Positions 1 through 6,235 are shown, numbered from the stretch's first letter. The stretch is DNA of 10,050 nucleotides from Pseudomonadota bacterium (GCA_021807975.1 JAKBCJ010000147.1:1-10050); one strand, 5' to 3'. Numbers and translations are program-made. Notes: generated from the sequence alone by a model not told the origin.

Positions 1-1
1 C

Positions 2-184
2 GGGGAGAGCATGGGCCTGCACCGGCCCGACCTGTTCAAGCGCCTGAAGATCATTCAGGACGTCGATGCGATCCTGGCCGACAGCGCCACGGCGATCGAG
101 TCCAGCGGGCTGGATATCGACGAGGCCAGGGACGTGATCCTGCGTGACATGCTTGGTGAACAGCCGCTGCCCCTACGCGGGTAG
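2..184 (+). CDS. C-terminal end of an unidentified protein (5' truncated by window edge)
   Basis: Frame 2 is open from the left edge to a TAG at 182-184, giving the last 60 residues of a protein that starts outside the window. The visible part is mostly helical and acidic (…KIIQDVDAILADSATAIESSGLDIDEARDVIL…, shown in part) and ends in PLPLRG. Codon use is strongly GC at third positions, as in the clear genes nearby, so I take it as coding. There are no transmembrane segments and no catalytic motif that I can name. It converges on the minus-strand hpnN pair, with only 27 bp between the two stop codons and no obvious terminator hairpin there. I do not recognise the family. An internal ATG at 11-13 exists, but nothing suggests it is the true start. 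Confidence 0.65.
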   Translation, partial: GESMGLHRPDLFKRLKIIQDVDAILADSATAIESSGLDIDEARDVILRDMLGEQPLPLRG

Positions 185-211
185 CGCATGGGTCATGGCG
201 CGCGAAGCCTG

Positions 212-514
212 CTATTGAAACATCGGCGGCTGGCGCGGCTCATCGATGCGCCGCAAACTGTCGGACCGGGGAAGCCCGTGCAGTATGTTGTCCGATTGGC
301 TTCGCAGCGGGTCGCTCCGATCCGGGAGCCGCAACTCATGCTGGCAGCCGGCGGCGTTGTTGCCAACTTGGCCGTCTCCGACCGGTTGGCTTGTCTCATC
401 CAGGAAAACCGGAGGCGTTTGAATGGCGCTTGGGGGCGAGGCGCAATCCTCCGGCGGCGCGGCGGCGGCGGCCAGAAAAATCAGCGGAACGATCGAGAGC
501 GTATTCCAGCGCAT
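212..514 (-). CDS. Small putative exported protein of unknown function, downstream of hpnN
   Basis: This is a 100-residue reading frame starting at ATG 514-512. An AAGGGG Shine-Dalgarno lies five bases upstream and overlaps the hpnN stop codon (TAAGGGG), so translation is probably coupled to hpnN. The N-terminus looks like a signal peptide: Arg2, a hydrophobic stretch over residues 6-14 (LSIVPLIFL), then an alanine run with a possible cleavage near residues 18-20. The rest is polar, rich in Pro, Arg, Asp and Gln, with Cys24 and a second Cys near residue 57, and no lipobox fits Cys24. Third-position GC is about 74 percent by hand count, which supports coding but is below the best genes here. 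I recognise no family. By position it may serve the hopanoid transporter in the periplasm, but that is inference. It could also be a spurious frame in a GC-rich gap. Confidence 0.5.
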   Translation of the reverse strand: MRWNTLSIVPLIFLAAAAAPPEDCASPPSAIQTPPVFLDETSQPVGDGQVGNNAAGCQHELRLPDRSDPLRSQSDNILHGLPRSDSLRRIDEPRQPPMFQ

Positions 515-523
515 GGCATCCCC

Positions 524-3184
524 TTAGTTATCGCCGCCGGCGGGCGGTGTCAGGCTAGCCAGCAGGGCTGGAATAAACACCAAACTGGCCAATAATGTAC
601 ACCCCAGACTGATCAGCAGCAATTTGCCCATGCTCGCGGTGCCGGGGTGGGCGGACAGCGCCAGCGATCCGAATGCCGTGGCGGTCGTCAGTGCCGAGAA
701 CAGGATCGCCCGGGCGGTCGCACTTCCCAGCGGATGGGTCTGTCCGGACCGCCAGTTCATCACGAAGTAAATGTTGAACGAAACGCCGACCCCAAGCAAC
801 AACGGCAATGCAATGATATTGGCGAAATTCAGCGGCAGCGGCAGCACCACCGCGATCAGCAGCGTCAGCAGCGCGGACATCAGCAGCGGGGCCATCACCA
901 GCACGGTGTCCAGCAACCGGCGCAGCAGCGCCAGCAGCAGCACCGCGATCGCGATCACCGCGTAAATCGCCGCCTGACGGAACGCGCCGACGATGGTATC
1001 GGCGGTCGCCGCGATGGTGACAGCGGAACCGCCCGCATTGGGGGCGACCGCGGTAACCTGTGCCACGAACGCCTTCAATCCGGCGGGCGACTGAGCCGCT
1101 GATTTGGGGTTTACCTGCACCCGGGCCCGACCGTCCGGCAGCAGCCAGTCACGGGCAAAATCGGCGGGGATCGACCCAAGCACGATCGGTTCGGCGTCCA
1201 AAGCAAGCCGCAGATGAACCATCTGAGCGGGCAGAAACTCGGTGAGTGCCGTGTTGGCCCCGATCAGCACGGCATCGGGTGCGGTTTGCAGCCGCCTCAG
1301 ATCGCCGGCCAGCAGCGCCAGCGGATGATCCTTGGGCAGCTTCGGCAATGCCGGATCGATCTGCGCCAGAGCGGTCTTCGCCGCCAGGCGGATCTGCTCC
1401 GCCGTTATCGGCGCGGCCGCGCCGTGTGGCGCCAGGGTCGGCGCCAGAATAGTATTGGCATCGGCGATGACCGCCAGCTTTTCCTGCTGATCGGAAGGCA
1501 CGAAACTATTGATGCTAATCGTCCCCGCGACGCTCGGTAATCTGTCCAGCTTGTCCGACAGCGTGGCCGCGGCCGCGGCGTTCGGCGCCAGGATGTCGAT
1601 GGTATAAGGATTGGTCAGCGGATTATCGATCAGATCACGCAGCGTCCGCATCGCCTCGGTGTGCGGGTTCTTAGTGTCCAGCGGGTCCGAGTCGAACCGC
1701 AGCATCGGCGAGACCGCGACGGCAGCGGCGGCCAGCACCCCGAATCCGATCAGGACCGGCTTGCGCCAGCTTACGATTTCGGCGTCCATCCGCGCCCCGA
1801 ACGCGAAGCCCACCTCGGCCGCCTCGCCGCGCGGGCGGAACACGGTGATCGCCGCGGGCAGGAAACCCAGCGTGCAGATGAACGCCATGATCATCCCGGC
1901 ACCGGCGATCAGCCCCAGTTCGGCCACGCCCTCGAACGCGGTTGGCACGAACGCCAGGAAGCCGGCCGCGGTCGCCAGGGCCGCGATCAGGATCTGAAGC
2001 CCCACGCGCCGGGCCGTTTCAGTCATCGCCAATTCGGGGTCGCCGGTCTCGAAGCGGAACTCCCGGTACCGCACCGAGAATTGGATGGCGAAATCGACCG
2101 CGATGCCGACGAACAGCACGCCGAAGCCGACCGACACCAGATTGAGCGTCCCAACCGCGAGCGCCGCGAACAGCACCGTCATCATCAGCCCCAGCACCAG
2201 CGTCATCAGGATCGGCAGGATCAGCCGCCAGGAGCGCACGGCCAGGAACAGCCACAGCGTAATCAGCACCAGACTGCCGATCAGGCCTTCGACCGCGCCC
2301 TCGGCGACGGTGGAGAACTCCTCATCCGCCAAGGCCACCTGACCGGTGATTCGGACATGGGCCTCGCCCGATTTCACGAACGGCAGATCGGCGATAACCG
2401 CGCGCATCGCATCGGTGGCCGCCCCGCCGGGTTGTAAAGAGCCGAAATCCTGGTTCGGCTGCGCCAGCACGAACCGGTAGGGGCCAGCCAACTCGCTAAG
2501 ACCGCCGCCCAGCAGCGTTTCCCACGACAGTGGCCGGGGATGACCATCCAGCGCGTCCGCCATCGCCCGATGAAAGCCCCGGATCGGCGCCAGATAAGGG
2601 GAAAGATCGGCATCGCCGCGGGTAACGCCCATGCCCAGCAGCGACAATGCCGAAAACAGCCCGCGTGCCGTGGGGTCGGCGACGAGCTGGCCCAGGAACG
2701 GCTGTGCATCGATGGTCTGGTCCATCAGCGCCGATAATTGCTTGGGCTGCAGGAACAGCAGCCCCTCTTTTGCCAGGAACGGGTTGGCGTCCGGCCGCCG
2801 CACGGTCTGGAAATGCACCTTGTCGGATGACAGCCGAGCCAGCAGTTGGTTCGCGGTGGCATCGGCTTCCTCCGGGATTCGGGCGTCCACCACGGCGACC
2901 AGCAGGTTGGTGAACTGCGGGAAGTCCTTATTCATTTCCACTGCCTGCTGGCGCCACGGCAAACTGGCCTTGAACAGCAGATCGGTATCGGTGCTGACCC
3001 CCAGCGTGAACGAGGCGACCCATCCGGCGCAGATCGTCAGGGCTATGCCGCCCAGCAGAACGGACCAGGCGTGACGGTGGCTAAAATCGACCAGACGGTT
3101 GAGAACGCGGATCAGCATGCGATGAAACAGCCTAATCGGAAGGGCAAGCGGCACCTGATAGTCGCTACCCTCGCGCTGGTCCAT
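524..3184 (-). CDS. hpnN: Hopanoid biosynthesis-associated RND transporter HpnN (MMPL family)
   Basis: The 886-residue protein has the duplicated RND/MMPL plan. TM1 is near residues 41-61, followed by a large periplasmic domain (about 62-295) and a sterol-sensing-like TM bundle (about 298-450) with the signature GVLFVGIAVDFAIQFSVRY. The second half repeats this: a TM near 474-494, a periplasmic domain to about 735, and a TM bundle at 737-877 containing PLNFANIIALPLLLGVGVSF. The FKASLPWRQ motif after TM1 is typical of HpnN. In Rhodopseudomonas palustris, HpnN moves hopanoids from the inner to the outer membrane. Here it is not next to visible shc or other hpn genes. The start is uncertain: Met1 (3184) has no good Shine-Dalgarno, and Met23 (position 3118, MLIRVLNRLVDFSHRHAW) matches the usual family N-terminus better. 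It is the first gene of a probable two-gene unit with the small gene downstream. Confidence 0.93.
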   Translation of the reverse strand: MDQREGSDYQVPLALPIRLFHRMLIRVLNRLVDFSHRHAWSVLLGGIALTICAGWVASFTLGVSTDTDLLFKASLPWRQQAVEMNKDFPQFTNLLVAVVDARIPEEADATANQLLARLSSDKVHFQTVRRPDANPFLAKEGLLFLQPKQLSALMDQTIDAQPFLGQLVADPTARGLFSALSLLGMGVTRGDADLSPYLAPIRGFHRAMADALDGHPRPLSWETLLGGGLSELAGPYRFVLAQPNQDFGSLQPGGAATDAMRAVIADLPFVKSGEAHVRITGQVALADEEFSTVAEGAVEGLIGSLVLITLWLFLAVRSWRLILPILMTLVLGLMMTVLFAALAVGTLNLVSVGFGVLFVGIAVDFAIQFSVRYREFRFETGDPELAMTETARRVGLQILIAALATAAGFLAFVPTAFEGVAELGLIAGAGMIMAFICTLGFLPAAITVFRPRGEAAEVGFAFGARMDAEIVSWRKPVLIGFGVLAAAAVAVSPMLRFDSDPLDTKNPHTEAMRTLRDLIDNPLTNPYTIDILAPNAAAAATLSDKLDRLPSVAGTISINSFVPSDQQEKLAVIADANTILAPTLAPHGAAAPITAEQIRLAAKTALAQIDPALPKLPKDHPLALLAGDLRRLQTAPDAVLIGANTALTEFLPAQMVHLRLALDAEPIVLGSIPADFARDWLLPDGRARVQVNPKSAAQSPAGLKAFVAQVTAVAPNAGGSAVTIAATADTIVGAFRQAAIYAVIAIAVLLLALLRRLLDTVLVMAPLLMSALLTLLIAVVLPLPLNFANIIALPLLLGVGVSFNIYFVMNWRSGQTHPLGSATARAILFSALTTATAFGSLALSAHPGTASMGKLLLISLGCTLLASLVFIPALLASLTPPAGGDN

Positions 3185-3235
3185 CGCGAACGCGATCGAT
3201 CACCCGATTGGCGGCGCGGGGGCGGAAATGGAGGC

Positions 3236-3264
3236 TTGAGCGGATCGCGCAGCACCTCTATACC
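3236..3264 (+). promoter_or_regulatory. Sigma70-type promoter of rpmE
   Basis: The hexamers are TTGAGC (3236-3241) and TATACC (3259-3264), with a spacer of exactly 17 bp. This places transcription start near 3271 and gives a leader of about 45 nt before the rpmE ATG. The leader is GC-rich and contains complementary CCGCCG and CGGCGG blocks (3264-3269 and 3291-3296) that could fold. I see no equally good promoter for hpnN on the other strand in this 130-bp gap. Confidence 0.6.
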
Positions 3265-3316
3265 CGCCGCTTCGCGCGGCCGGTCGGGATCGGCGGCGCC
3301 AGCAAGGAATCAGACC

Positions 3317-3541
3317 ATGAAGCCGGGCATCCACCCAGAGTACCACGATATCAACATCGTCATGACCGACGGTACCGAGTTCAAAACCCGGTCTTGCATG
3401 GGCAAGGCAGGCGATACGTTGCGCCTGGACATCGACCCGAAGTCCCACCCCGCCTGGACCGGCGTGCAGCGCATGATGGACACCGGCGGCCAGGTCGCGA
3501 AGTTCAACAAGAAGTTTGCCGGCCTGGGCATCAAGAAGTAG
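3317..3541 (+). CDS. rpmE: 50S ribosomal protein L31 (cysteine-free zinc site, C-minus form)
   Basis: This 74-residue protein reads MKPGIHPEYHDINIVMTDGT…, with the L31 hallmarks IHPEY at the N-terminus, HPAWTG in the middle and GGQVAKFNKKF near the end. L31 binds the large ribosomal subunit at the central protuberance and bridges to the small subunit. The four zinc-binding cysteines of E. coli-type L31 (two CxxC/CxC pairs) are absent; the only cysteine is Cys27. This is the C-minus form and is usual for alphaproteobacterial L31, so it is not a defect. The start is fixed by an AAGGA Shine-Dalgarno eight bases upstream and by family length; an in-frame open extension further upstream is not coding. 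It is a single gene with its own promoter and a hairpin after the stop, divergent from hpnN and convergent with the HNH gene. Confidence 0.97.
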   Translation: MKPGIHPEYHDINIVMTDGTEFKTRSCMGKAGDTLRLDIDPKSHPAWTGVQRMMDTGGQVAKFNKKFAGLGIKK

Positions 3542-3555
3542 CCAAGACCATCCGC

Positions 3556-3585
3556 CGCTGCGATCCGGGGAATCGGATCGCAGCG
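3556..3585. terminator. Hairpin between the convergent rpmE and HNH genes
   Basis: A perfect 12-bp stem (CGCTGCGATCCG, 3556-3567, pairing with 3574-3585) closes a six-base loop GGGAAT. It sits 14 bases after the rpmE stop and 5 bases from the end of the HNH gene, so it could end transcription from both sides. Neither side has a real T-tract, so strength as an intrinsic terminator is uncertain. Confidence 0.6.
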
Positions 3586-3590
3586 CGCAA

Positions 3591-4148
3591 TCAGGCTTCC
3601 AAGGCGGCATCCCAGTACAGGAAGTCGAGCCAGGTGCGGTGCAGATTCTCACGGGCGACATGCCATTTCGCGGCTTCGTCGATTTGGTGCGGGGTGGGTT
3701 CCACGGGGACGGAGCGCAGCCGCAGCCCGCTGTCTTTCAACGACCTGCTGCCCTTGTAAAGATTGTCCGCCTGACAGCACGTCACGACATTCGACCAACT
3801 GGTCACGCCGCCCCTGCTGCGCGGTATCACGTGGTCGAACGTCAGTTCCTTCGCAGGCAGCGTGTCGCCGCAGTACTGGCAACTGAAGCGGTCGCGCAGG
3901 AACACATGATAGCGGGTAAATGCCACTTTCCGGCGCTTATGGAAGCGTTTCAGCGCCACGACGGACGGGATGGCGAAGGACTGCCGGCTGGAGTGGACCT
4001 CCATATCGTAGTTGATGACGGGATTGACCCGCTCTTGCAGCACCGCCACCAGGGCGTCCTGCCACGACCATACGGATAACGGTCCCCAGCTCAGCGGCTG
4101 CATATCAGCATTCAGAACAAGCGTCTGAAGGTTCGGGATGTGGCTCAT
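3591..4148 (-). CDS. HNH endonuclease family protein with altered zinc site
   Basis: This 185-residue protein belongs to the stand-alone bacterial HNH family that begins with LVLNADMQPLS. After an N-terminal domain, the beta-beta-alpha-metal motif runs from about residue 90 to 135: C90-Q-Y-C93, the catalytic-type D105-H106, then N120 and C125. In relatives the motif closes with CxxCN, but here residue 128 is Asp (CQADN), so one of four structural zinc cysteines is replaced. Asp can still ligate metal, so activity is not excluded. The natural substrate of this family is not known to me. I chose ATG 4148-4146 because the protein then starts like its relatives. A longer frame using TTG at 4310 adds 54 residues that look noncoding. 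The gene stands alone, convergent with rpmE. Confidence 0.85.
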   Translation of the reverse strand: MSHIPNLQTLVLNADMQPLSWGPLSVWSWQDALVAVLQERVNPVINYDMEVHSSRQSFAIPSVVALKRFHKRRKVAFTRYHVFLRDRFSCQYCGDTLPAKELTFDHVIPRSRGGVTSWSNVVTCCQADNLYKGSRSLKDSGLRLRSVPVEPTPHQIDEAAKWHVARENLHRTWLDFLYWDAALEA

Positions 4149-4400
4149 GGCCAAAACCCCGGGACCGAGGCGTTCGAGGACAACCGAGATGCGCCGGCAG
4201 GCAAAGGCAACTCCCTTGCTTCTGGCGCGCGATATCCGGGCAAACAAGCGAATCGCCGAGAAATCCCGCGCACCCACTCTTCCACCTAGGGATGACAGAT
4301 CGGCAGCCAACCCGCAACCCGCGCCAACACCATAGCGCTACAGTTCATTGTTTCGTCACCTGAATTTCGGGGTGCGAGGCATGCGGATTCGTGCAGGCCG
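4149..4400. other. Gene-free stretch between the HNH gene and the hsp20 promoter
   Basis: About 250 bp with no frame that I can support as a gene. It must hold the promoter of the minus-strand HNH gene, but I find no clear -35/-10 pair. The section around 4330-4370 is locally AT-richer than its surroundings (caccatagcgctacagttca) and is the likeliest place. The in-frame extension of the HNH gene across 4149-4310 starts with TTG and resembles nothing, so I leave it out. The rest of the gene-free stretch, to 4538, holds the hsp20 promoter and leader described separately. Confidence 0.5.
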
Positions 4401-4404
4401 CCCT

Positions 4405-4432
4405 CTTGAACCCAGCCGGCGGCGATCCTAAT
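4405..4432 (+). promoter_or_regulatory. Sigma32 (RpoH)-like heat-shock promoter of hsp20
   Basis: CTTGAA at 4405-4410, preceded by CCCT, matches the sigma32 -35 element. A weaker -10-like CCTAAT lies at 4427-4432 after a 16-bp spacer. Start of transcription near 4440 would give a leader of about 100 nt before the hsp20 ATG, the usual size for a ROSE leader. The -35 match is good and the -10 match is only partial. Confidence 0.5.
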
Positions 4433-4439
4433 TCAGCGG

Positions 4440-4538
4440 CGTCGGAAATGCCCATTCGGGGTTTCCGGGACTTCGATCCCCGGGCCGGCCCATCCGGGCG
4501 GCCCCTGTCCAGTGACCTTGCTTTGCAGGAGGTTTGTT
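4440..4538 (+). promoter_or_regulatory. ROSE-type RNA thermometer in the hsp20 leader
   Basis: The hairpin just before the start codon has the ROSE signature. The anti-Shine-Dalgarno TTGCT (4518-4522) faces AGGA (4527-4530) across a TTGC loop, with G4520 bulged, and ACC (4515-4517) pairs with GGT (4531-4533). The stem therefore buries the AGGAGG ribosome site (4527-4532), which lies six bases from the ATG. Upstream the leader can form a strong hairpin at 4482-4504 (GGGCC and GCCC arms with one bulged G) and a competing one at 4465-4483 (CCGGGA with TCCCCGG), as expected of multi-hairpin ROSE leaders. Melting of the weak last stem on warming would free the ribosome site. Pairing was worked out by hand; the leader start at 4440 is inferred from the promoter. 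Confidence 0.75.
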
Positions 4539-5009
4539 ATGACAACCGTTGACTTCGCTCCGCTGTTCCGTACTGCCATTGGCTTCGATCGGCTGGCCCG
4601 TCTTGTCGATACCGCCGCGTCCGGCCAGGACGCGCAATCCTATCCTCCCTACAATATCGAAAAGACCGGGGACGATACCTATCGTCTGACCATGGCCGTA
4701 GCCGGATTCCGCCCGGAAGACCTGGATCTGACCGTGAAGGACAACACCCTGATCGTGTCCGGCCGGGTTGCGAACGATGCGCCAAAAGCCGAAATCCTGT
4801 ACCGCGGAATCGCCGGGCGGGCATTCGAACGCCGTTTCGTCCTCGCCGATCACATCGTCGTGGATGGCGCCGACGTTCAGCTCGGTTTGCTGCATGTCGG
4901 GTTGAAGCGAATCGTGCCGGAGGCGTTGAAGCCTCGCAAGATCGTCATCGGCAACGCCGCGCCGACCGCGATCGCCAACGACTCGGCTGGGGCCGCACGG
5001 GCGGCCTGA
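4539..5009 (+). CDS. Class A small heat-shock protein (Hsp20/alpha-crystallin, IbpA/HspA-like)
   Basis: This 156-residue ATP-independent holdase chaperone binds unfolding proteins in the cytoplasm until Hsp70/ClpB rescue them. The N-terminal arm includes the class A motif PLFRTAIGFDRL (residues 8-19). The alpha-crystallin domain starts at YPPYNIE (35-41), includes AVAGF (53-57) and YRGIAGRAFERRF (88-100), and ends with GLLHVGL (116-122). The C-terminal tail carries the oligomerising I-x-I motif as IVI (135-137). ATG 4539-4541 is chosen because an AGGAGG lies six bases before it. A GTG frame opening at 4512 would run through the Shine-Dalgarno and is rejected. The gene has its own sigma32-like promoter, a ROSE-type leader and a strong terminator, so it is a single-gene heat-shock unit. 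The class A assignment rests on these motifs; ibpA or hspA would both be acceptable names. Confidence 0.94.
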   Translation: MTTVDFAPLFRTAIGFDRLARLVDTAASGQDAQSYPPYNIEKTGDDTYRLTMAVAGFRPEDLDLTVKDNTLIVSGRVANDAPKAEILYRGIAGRAFERRFVLADHIVVDGADVQLGLLHVGLKRIVPEALKPRKIVIGNAAPTAIANDSAGAARAA

Positions 5010-5017
5010 TGCGCCGT

Positions 5018-5042
5018 GGGGCCGGGAAACCGGCCCCTTTTT
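5018..5042 (+). terminator. Intrinsic terminator of hsp20
   Basis: An 8-bp perfect GC stem (GGGGCCGG, 5018-5025, with CCGGCCCC, 5030-5037) is capped by a GAAA tetraloop and followed at once by TTTTT. It lies eight bases after the hsp20 stop. This is a textbook Rho-independent terminator. The last Ts end right at the 3' end of the minus-strand DUF1192 gene. Confidence 0.93.
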
Positions 5043-5237
5043 CTACCCGGGGCGCTTGAAAAAGGCGTCCGCCGCACTGCGATGGCTGTTCTTACGGCCG
5101 ATATCGGCCTCCACGCGGGCGATCTCGCCGCGCAGTTCCTCGATATACAGCCGTAATTCGTCGATCCCCAGACTGTCCAGCGGCAACGGGTCCAGGCGTC
5201 GGCGCCTTGGCGGAGGGGCATCATCTTCCAGGGCCAT
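5043..5237 (-). CDS. DUF1192 family small protein
   Basis: A 64-residue protein with the features of the alphaproteobacterial DUF1192 family: an N-terminal proline/arginine patch (APPPRRRRLDPLPLDSLGI, about residues 7-25), then a single helix LRLYIEELRGEIARVEADI that looks like a short coiled coil, and a conserved end with SAADAFFKR. Its function is unknown. The start ATG 5237-5235 is set by a strong AAGGAG Shine-Dalgarno about seven bases upstream. The frame remains open upstream to 5420, but that part is not family-like. A TATTAT sequence on the minus strand at 5303-5298 could be its -10 box, without a good -35. The gene is divergent from the DUF1013/TrcR gene, and its 3' end abuts the hsp20 terminator. 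Confidence 0.85.
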   Translation of the reverse strand: MALEDDAPPPRRRRLDPLPLDSLGIDELRLYIEELRGEIARVEADIGRKNSHRSAADAFFKRPG

Positions 5238-5316
5238 TTCGTTCTCCTTCAGTGGTTTGCCGACGGGCGGACGTCTGCCATGTGGCATCATTCGATCATA
5301 ATACCGCCAAAGCCGC

Positions 5317-5345
5317 TTGACCCACCCCCTTGGGCTTGTCATATC
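5317..5345 (+). promoter_or_regulatory. Possible promoter of the DUF1013/TrcR gene
   Basis: TTGACC (5317-5322) is a good -35 hexamer. After 17 bp comes CATATC (5340-5345), a poor -10 that overlaps the first inverted repeat downstream. The leader to the ATG at 5450 would be about 100 nt. The -35 is the only strong element, so this is tentative. Confidence 0.35.
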
Positions 5346-5400
5346 CGCGACTTGCCCGCGGATACGGCCTGTCACTTGCACCGGTTGGCCTGCAAGCGAC
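5342..5400. repeat. Two inverted repeats between DUF1192 and DUF1013/TrcR genes
   Basis: The first is a perfect 8-bp pair, TATCCGCG (5342-5349) and CGCGGATA (5357-5364), with a 7-base spacer. The second pairs GTCACTTGCA (5371-5380) with TGCAAGCGAC (5391-5400), one mismatch in ten, around a 10-base spacer. ACTTGC and GGCCTG each occur twice in this stretch. They could be operators or leader-RNA hairpins of the + strand gene. Neither is followed by a T-tract, so I do not call them terminators. Confidence 0.45.
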
Positions 5401-5449
5401 AACGTCAGAATGAAAAACATCCGCCGGCGACCCTGAGAGTGTGAAAGCC

Positions 5450-6028
5450 ATGACCCTTCCGCTGATGCCCAAGGCCACCGCCGTGTGGCTCATTGAAAAA
5501 ACCGCCCTGACCTTCACGCAAATCGCGGATTTTTGCGGGATGCACCCGCTGGAGGTTCAGGCCATCGCCGACGGCGAGGTTGCGCAGGGGATTGTCGGTT
5601 ACGATCCGGTCGCAAACATGCAATGCACGCTGGACAACATTCGCCGCTGCGAAGCGGATACGAACGCACGCCTGAAGCTGATCGCCAACACGATGCCGAT
5701 GCCAAAGCGGCTCCGCGGCTCCCGCTACACGCCCGTGGCGAAGCGGAATGACCGCCCGGATGCAATCGCCTTCCTGCTGCGCAACTTCCCACAGTTGACT
5801 GAAGCCCAGGTTGGCAAGCTGCTGGGAACCACGAAGGACACAATCCAGAAAGTGCGGGAACGGACCCACTGGAACAGCGCGAATATCAAGCCGCGCGATC
5901 CGGTGATCCTGGGGCTTTGCACCCAAACCGATTTGAATGCCGCGGTGCTGCAGGCCAATGACCGTTTGCAGCGGGAAGGGAGAGCGGTTCCTCTGCCGCC
6001 GCCGCCGGAGACGGACGAAGCCGCCTGA
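5450..6028 (+). CDS. trcR: DUF1013 family protein, cell-cycle transcriptional regulator TrcR-like
   Basis: A 192-residue cytoplasmic protein matching the alphaproteobacterial DUF1013 family, which is annotated as the cell-cycle transcriptional regulator TrcR. The typical N-terminus PLMPKATAVWL (residues 4-14) is followed by a helix-turn-helix-like segment, LTFTQIADFCGMHPLEVQAIADGEV (about 20-44, quoted as two parts: helix 22-29, turn, helix 34-41). A second such segment, LTEAQVGKLLGTTKDTIQKV, spans about 116-135. The C-terminus ends in a proline stretch (PLPPPP) and acidic residues. I chose ATG 5450 because relatives start just before PLMPKATAVWL; a GTG at 5441 is possible. The Shine-Dalgarno is weak (GAGAG about 11 bases upstream). 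It is divergent from DUF1192 and convergent, by 33 bp, with the first DUF465 gene. The trcR name rests on memory of the family. Confidence 0.85.
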   Translation: MTLPLMPKATAVWLIEKTALTFTQIADFCGMHPLEVQAIADGEVAQGIVGYDPVANMQCTLDNIRRCEADTNARLKLIANTMPMPKRLRGSRYTPVAKRNDRPDAIAFLLRNFPQLTEAQVGKLLGTTKDTIQKVRERTHWNSANIKPRDPVILGLCTQTDLNAAVLQANDRLQREGRAVPLPPPPETDEAA

Positions 6029-6061
6029 CCGGCGTGACGGGGTGGGTCGAACGATGGCCGT

Positions 6062-6235
6062 TCAGTTGACCAGGGGTCGTATCCTTTCCATCTCTTCCTT
6101 CAGCCGCAGCTTTTCGAGTTTAAGTCGCATGAGGGCGTCCGTATCGGGTTGCGGGCGATGGTCTTCGTCGAAAATCCGTGTTTCGAGCGATGCATGCCGT
6201 TCCTTTAACGCGTCGAGACGGGTATTCAGGCTCAT
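6062..6235 (-). CDS. DUF465 (YdcH-like) small protein, copy 1
   Basis: A 57-residue, all-helical, highly charged protein (MSLNTRLDALKERHASLETR…) with the DUF465/YdcH plan: an H-x-x-L-E/D motif near residues 14-18, a linker containing the DxxALMRLK region, and a closing KEEM segment. These proteins form short antiparallel helical hairpins; the molecular role is unknown. ATG 6235-6233 is chosen for a GGAGG Shine-Dalgarno about ten bases upstream and family length; a longer frame up to 6319 is not family-like. It is divergent from a second DUF465 gene across a 149-bp gap rich in inverted repeats, and convergent with the DUF1013/TrcR gene. Confidence 0.85.
   Translation of the reverse strand: MSLNTRLDALKERHASLETRIFDEDHRPQPDTDALMRLKLEKLRLKEEMERIRPLVN

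Noticed and set aside
188..595. 135-residue + strand frame over the small gene and the hpnN 3' end
   Set aside because: Arg/Gly-rich composition, no Shine-Dalgarno at its start, and it overlaps the end of hpnN on the other strand. The minus-strand frame 212-514 has the better ribosome site and signal-peptide-like start.
1661..2437. 258-residue + strand frame inside hpnN
   Set aside because: It is a shadow of the antisense strand of hpnN, very rich in Arg, Gln and His, as expected from GC-rich antisense frames, with no recognisable domain.
3317..3541. Loss of all four zinc cysteines in L31 as a possible oddity
   Set aside because: Alphaproteobacterial L31 is commonly of the C-minus form, so the absence is normal for the group.
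4149..4310. 54-residue N-terminal extension of the HNH protein from a TTG codon
   Set aside because: Relatives start at MSHIPNLQTLVLNADMQPLS or near it. The extension has no family similarity that I can see and would need a rare start codon.
4420..4500. tRNA-like stretch: GGACTTCGATCCCC resembles a T-arm
   Set aside because: No 5' acceptor strand pairs with the would-be 3' strand, there is no 7-base anticodon loop, and the supposed T-stem does not pair in register. It is better explained as the hairpin part of the hsp20 leader.
4512..4538. GTG start nine codons upstream for hsp20
   Set aside because: It would translate through the AGGAGG ribosome site and the thermometer hairpin. ATG 4539 has ideal spacing and gives the family N-terminus.
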